Assembly: GCA_020845635.1 (NCBI GenBank)
Contig: JADLFI010000039.1
Span: forward strand, 19,796 to 83,795
Source: Bacteroidia bacterium
GTDB taxonomy: Bacteria; Bacteroidota; Bacteroidia; UBA4408
Length of the DNA stretch: 64,000 nt
Direction: 5' to 3'
Shown here: in pieces, positions 61,584 to 64,000 of the stretch
How positions within the stretch are numbered: position 1 is the stretch's first letter
Layout: each line of letters opens with the position of its first letter
Position numbers and translations under genes: made by a program
The notes under the pieces: model-generated
What the model saw: the letters and a program-made list of their open reading frames with translations, nothing else
What the model was told of the DNA's origin: nothing
Database searches by the model: none

Positions 61584-62714
61584 TTAACTATTCATCATAA
61601 GTTCTACAATTTCTTGGCCTACTAACGAACCAATGGCCACGCCCATTCCACCCATACCCACTGCACAATAAACATTATCGTATAATTGTTTAACTATTGG
61701 TTGTTTATTTTGACCAAATCCCATAATTCCGCTCCAGGTCATATCTACTTTATAATCTGTATCAGGAATGATGATATCATTCAACATTTCTTTTAATCTA
61801 TTTATGATAGCATCAGTATTAACCATTTCAGTTGTTGTTTCTCCTTCAATATCCATATTTCTAGCTCCCCCAAACAATATTCTTTGATTAATATTTCGGA
61901 AGTAGTAAAAACCTTCATCATAATGAAAACTGCCTTGTACCCTTAAATTTTTAATTTCTGAAGTAATCAGCACCTGAGCTCTTGCAGGTTTTACTGTAAT
62001 TTGAGGTATTAATTCACTTGCAAATCCGTTTGTGCAAATTAAAACTTTATCGGCTTCAATTATACCTCCTTGCTCAATTTCAATACCGGTGGTTGAGCTA
62101 TTCCTCAAAATACTTTTTACATGCACCCCTCCCCATAATATTATATCGTTATCTTGGGCTATCTTCATTAATTTCCTCATCATCATTCCGGTATCTATTT
62201 GTCCCTCACAATTATTTTTAATAAGGTGCTTAACCCCTTTGAAACCAAATTTTAAAATATCCGGGTCAGCTATGCTATAGGTTTCTTTTATCCCTGTTAT
62301 TGGAGCAAGCTTTTTATTCAAATAATCTAGCTTATTAACACATTCATCAAACTTTTGGTCATTTTCAAACAGCTCAAAACCACCATAAGCCTTATAATCC
62401 AAATCTTTGTCTCCCACTATTTTACGCAATAAACTTAGCCCTTTGTATCTTCTTTCAACCAGTAAAAAAACACTGCTTTCATCATTTAATTTTAAATCAC
62501 TGATTATCTCTCCAGCACTCCCAATGCATGCAAAACCGGCATTCTTGCTACTGGCTCCCTGAGGTATGATACCCCTGTCAACCAACATTACAGAATTTTT
62601 AGGATTTTTTTGCTTATAACAAATCGCGGCATTTAACCCTACAATACCACTTCCAACAATAATTAAATGCTGTTTTCCGAAAAATGATTTTTTTTCCCAA
62701 TAACTTAAGTTCAT
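61584..62714 (-). CDS. FAD-dependent oxidoreductase, DAO (DadA/glycine oxidase) family
   Basis: A 376-residue flavoprotein. The FAD motif LIIVGSGIVGLNAAICY is at residues 16-32, with the typical DAO continuation VDRGIIPQGASSKNAGFA. A second FAD contact region near the C-terminus is AVGMGGMGVAIGS. Family members oxidise D-amino acids, glycine or sarcosine-like amines; the substrate is not identifiable. It stands alone and is convergent with the 49-residue gene. Confidence 0.88.
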   Translation of the reverse strand: MNLSYWEKKSFFGKQHLIIVGSGIVGLNAAICYKQKNPKNSVMLVDRGIIPQGASSKNAGFACIGSAGEIISDLKLNDESSVFLLVERRYKGLSLLRKIVGDKDLDYKAYGGFELFENDQKFDECVNKLDYLNKKLAPITGIKETYSIADPDILKFGFKGVKHLIKNNCEGQIDTGMMMRKLMKIAQDNDIILWGGVHVKSILRNSSTTGIEIEQGGIIEADKVLICTNGFASELIPQITVKPARAQVLITSEIKNLRVQGSFHYDEGFYYFRNINQRILFGGARNMDIEGETTTEMVNTDAIINRLKEMLNDIIIPDTDYKVDMTWSGIMGFGQNKQPIVKQLYDNVYCAVGMGGMGVAIGSLVGQEIVELMMNS

Positions 62715-62816
62715 AAATTCCTATTTTTGATTATTGATTGTTCATATTTTTATACATATTTGCAACTAAAAGTCAATATTGAACGTTTACAAATCAATAT
62801 ATGACAAATATATGAT

Positions 62817-64000
62817 ATGAATTTTACTTTAAAAATAGATTTCTTATTTAAGTTATTTTTCACTTTTTTATTGCTTTTTATACTTGGGAGTAATGTAAAG
62901 GTATGGGCACAGCCAAATTGGAAATTACACGTTTTTGGAAAAATTTCGGAAAATGGTAAAGGTTTGGATAATGCTTCCATTAAAATTAGTAAAAGAGGTG
63001 CAGCACCAGTAACCATAAATACTTCATCAAATGGAAAATACTCTTTTGACCTAGATCCTAATGGAGTTTATGATATTTATATAACGAAAAGTGGTGGTTA
63101 TATAACTAAAATTGTAAATATTGACACTAAAAATGTACCTGCCATAGAAGACGAACGTGTTAAACCATTCACTTTTGAAATGGATGTCGATATTTTTAAA
63201 GAATTTAAAGGATTTGATGGAACATTGCTTAAGGATCCTATAGGGAAAGTTAACTATGTGGCATCTGCACAAATCTTTAAGCATGATGCAGAATATACTA
63301 AAAGTATTCAATCACGGTTATATCAGTTGCAATTAGAACAGGAAAAATTACTCAAAGCTGAAGCTGAAGCTGCGAAAGAGGCCGCTAAGAAAAAAGCAGA
63401 GTTTGACGCAGCCATTAAAAAAGGTGATGACGCGCTTAACGCCAAAAAATTCGATAATGCCTTATCTGCCTATAATGATGCACTTGCCACCCAAGTAGAT
63501 AATGCTACGGCAAATGCAAAAATTAGTAGTGTGGCTAAAGCTAAAGCCGATGAGGAAGCAAGATTAAAAGCAGAGGCTGATGCTAAAGCCAAAGCAGAGG
63601 CTGATGCTGCGGCTGCAAAAGAGGCTGCTAAGAAAAAGGCGGAGTTTGACGCGGCCATTAAAAAAGGTGATGAGGCGCTTAACGCCAAAAAATTCGATAA
63701 TGCCTTATCTGCCTATAATGATGCTCTTGCCACCCAAGTAGATAATGCTACGGCAAATGCAAAAATTAGTAGTGTGGCTAAAGCTAAAGCCGATGAGGAA
63801 GCAAGATTAAAGGCAGAGGCCGATGCTAAAGCTAAAGCAGAGGCTGATGCTGCGGCTGCTAAAGAGGCCGCAAAGAAAAAAGCAGAGTTTGATGCAGCCA
63901 TTAAAAAAGGTGATGAGGCACTTAACGCCAAAAAATTTGATAATGCTCTAACTGCTTATAATGAGGCACTTGCCACCCAAGTAGATAATGCTACGGCAAA
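62817..64000 (+). CDS. Long secreted repeat protein, partial at the right edge
   Basis: A plus-strand frame opens with ATG 62817 and stays open to the end of the window (at least 394 residues). Residues 1-32 are a signal peptide (LFFTFLLLFILGSN ... VWAQ). Residues about 36-110 are a beta-sandwich domain of the carboxypeptidase-regulatory type (VFGKISENGKGLDNASIKI, TSSNGKYSFDL, GVYDIYI). Then a helix-rich region leads into 81-residue repeats combining a TPR-like hairpin (KKGDDALNAKKFDNALSAYN) with a Lys/Ala/Glu coiled-coil stretch (EEARLKAEADAKAKAEAD). Similar Bacteroidota proteins combine a regulatory domain with TPR-like repeats; function is unknown. The C-terminus and any sorting domain lie outside the window. 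Confidence 0.85.
   Translation, partial: MNFTLKIDFLFKLFFTFLLLFILGSNVKVWAQPNWKLHVFGKISENGKGLDNASIKISKRGAAPVTINTSSNGKYSFDLDPNGVYDIYITKSGGYITKIVNIDTKNVPAIEDERVKPFTFEMDVDIFKEFKGFDGTLLKDPIGKVNYVASAQIFKHDAEYTKSIQSRLYQLQLEQEKLLKAEAEAAKEAAKKKAEFDAAIKKGDDALNAKKFDNALSAYNDALATQVDNATANAKISSVAKAKADEEARLKAEADAKAKAEADAAAAKEAAKKKAEFDAAIKKGDEALNAKKFDNALSAYNDALATQVDNATANAKISSVAKAKADEEARLKAEADAKAKAEADAAAAKEAAKKKAEFDAAIKKGDEALNAKKFDNALTAYNEALATQVDNATA
63375..64000 (+). repeat. Tandem 243-base (81-codon) repeats, two and a half copies visible
   Basis: Units start at 63375, 63618 and 63861 (the last cut by the edge). They are in frame and nearly identical, with only a few third-position and a few coding changes, for example GDD/GDE and SAYNDAL/TAYNEAL. 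The array probably continues beyond 64000. Near-identity implies recent expansion and likely copy-number variation between strains. Confidence 0.95.

Noticed and set aside
63470..63931. Two near-identical Ala/Ser-rich minus-strand open frames
   Set aside because: They are antisense to the 81-codon repeats of the gene at 62817, and their composition mirrors Lys/Ala/Glu codons.
1..64000. tRNA, rRNA, CRISPR arrays, insertion sequences, phage or toxin-antitoxin genes
   Set aside because: Searched by eye on both strands and none found; small tRNA-like elements in the longer gaps cannot be fully excluded without a covariance-model search.

Overview
The window is AT-rich, single-chromosome DNA from a member of the Bacteroidota, probably an aerobic non-pathogenic lineage near Sphingobacteriia, Chitinophagia or Flavobacteriia; I cannot name a genus. 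The signs are two proteins with type IX secretion (T9SS) C-terminal sorting domains, a complete alternative complex III (ActA-F) joined to a caa3-type oxidase, a fused alpha/beta 2-oxoacid dehydrogenase E1, BshA for bacillithiol, and repeated use of the Bacteroidota -7 promoter element TAnnTTTG. I see no rRNA, tRNA, CRISPR array, insertion sequence or phage gene. It reads as ordinary chromosome with a few specialised islands.

Region by region: 1-3.6 kb holds a two-gene unit for an acetamido-uronic acid sugar nucleotide (WbpD/WbpB type) and a secreted T9SS protein with a near-identical internal duplication. 3.8-11.5 kb holds a class V aminotransferase-like protein, 3-hydroxybutyryl-CoA dehydrogenase, a YceI protein and a 1439-residue alpha-2-macroglobulin. 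11.6-22.9 kb is one long minus-strand respiratory operon, actABCDEF-ctaC-ctaD, which carries electrons from quinol to oxygen. 23.2-29.3 kb is a dnaX, M16 peptidase, icd transcription unit. 30.1-34.0 kb holds oxidase subunits III and IV, an SCO-like protein without copper-binding cysteines, a DUF420 protein and small accessory proteins. 34.3-37.2 kb holds a GH25 lysozyme, a dihydrolipoyl-dehydrogenase-like flavoprotein lacking its redox cysteines, and RsmI. 37.8-44.5 kb is a plus-strand run with a flippase, a TonB-C protein, DUF502, a low-molecular-weight phosphatase, AsnB and a GT-C glycosyltransferase. 44.7-49.2 kb holds GSCFA, EttA, a TlpA-like thioredoxin and BshA.

The most system-like region is 51.3-56.1 kb: two adjacent minus-strand units encode three tandem DUF2249 proteins (one fused to a Ric/ScdA di-iron iron-sulfur repair protein), a cupin, a DUF1858-DUF2249 protein, a multi-pass heme-copper-oxidase/NnrS-like membrane protein, a MIP18-family Fe-S assembly factor and an Rrf2 regulator with three cysteines. 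A perfect 32-bp palindrome sits just upstream of the first unit's -7 element, where a repressor would act. I read this as a nitrosative-stress and Fe-S repair island under an NsrR-like regulator; the membrane protein and the free DUF2249 proteins are its least understood parts.

56.5-64 kb holds an uncharacterised cytosolic protein, a secreted SPOR-like protein with a hairpin at its predicted mRNA 5' end, recR, the fused E1 dehydrogenase, a 49-codon cysteine-tailed membrane protein, a DAO-family oxidoreductase and the start of a long secreted repeat protein (81-residue units) that runs off the right edge.
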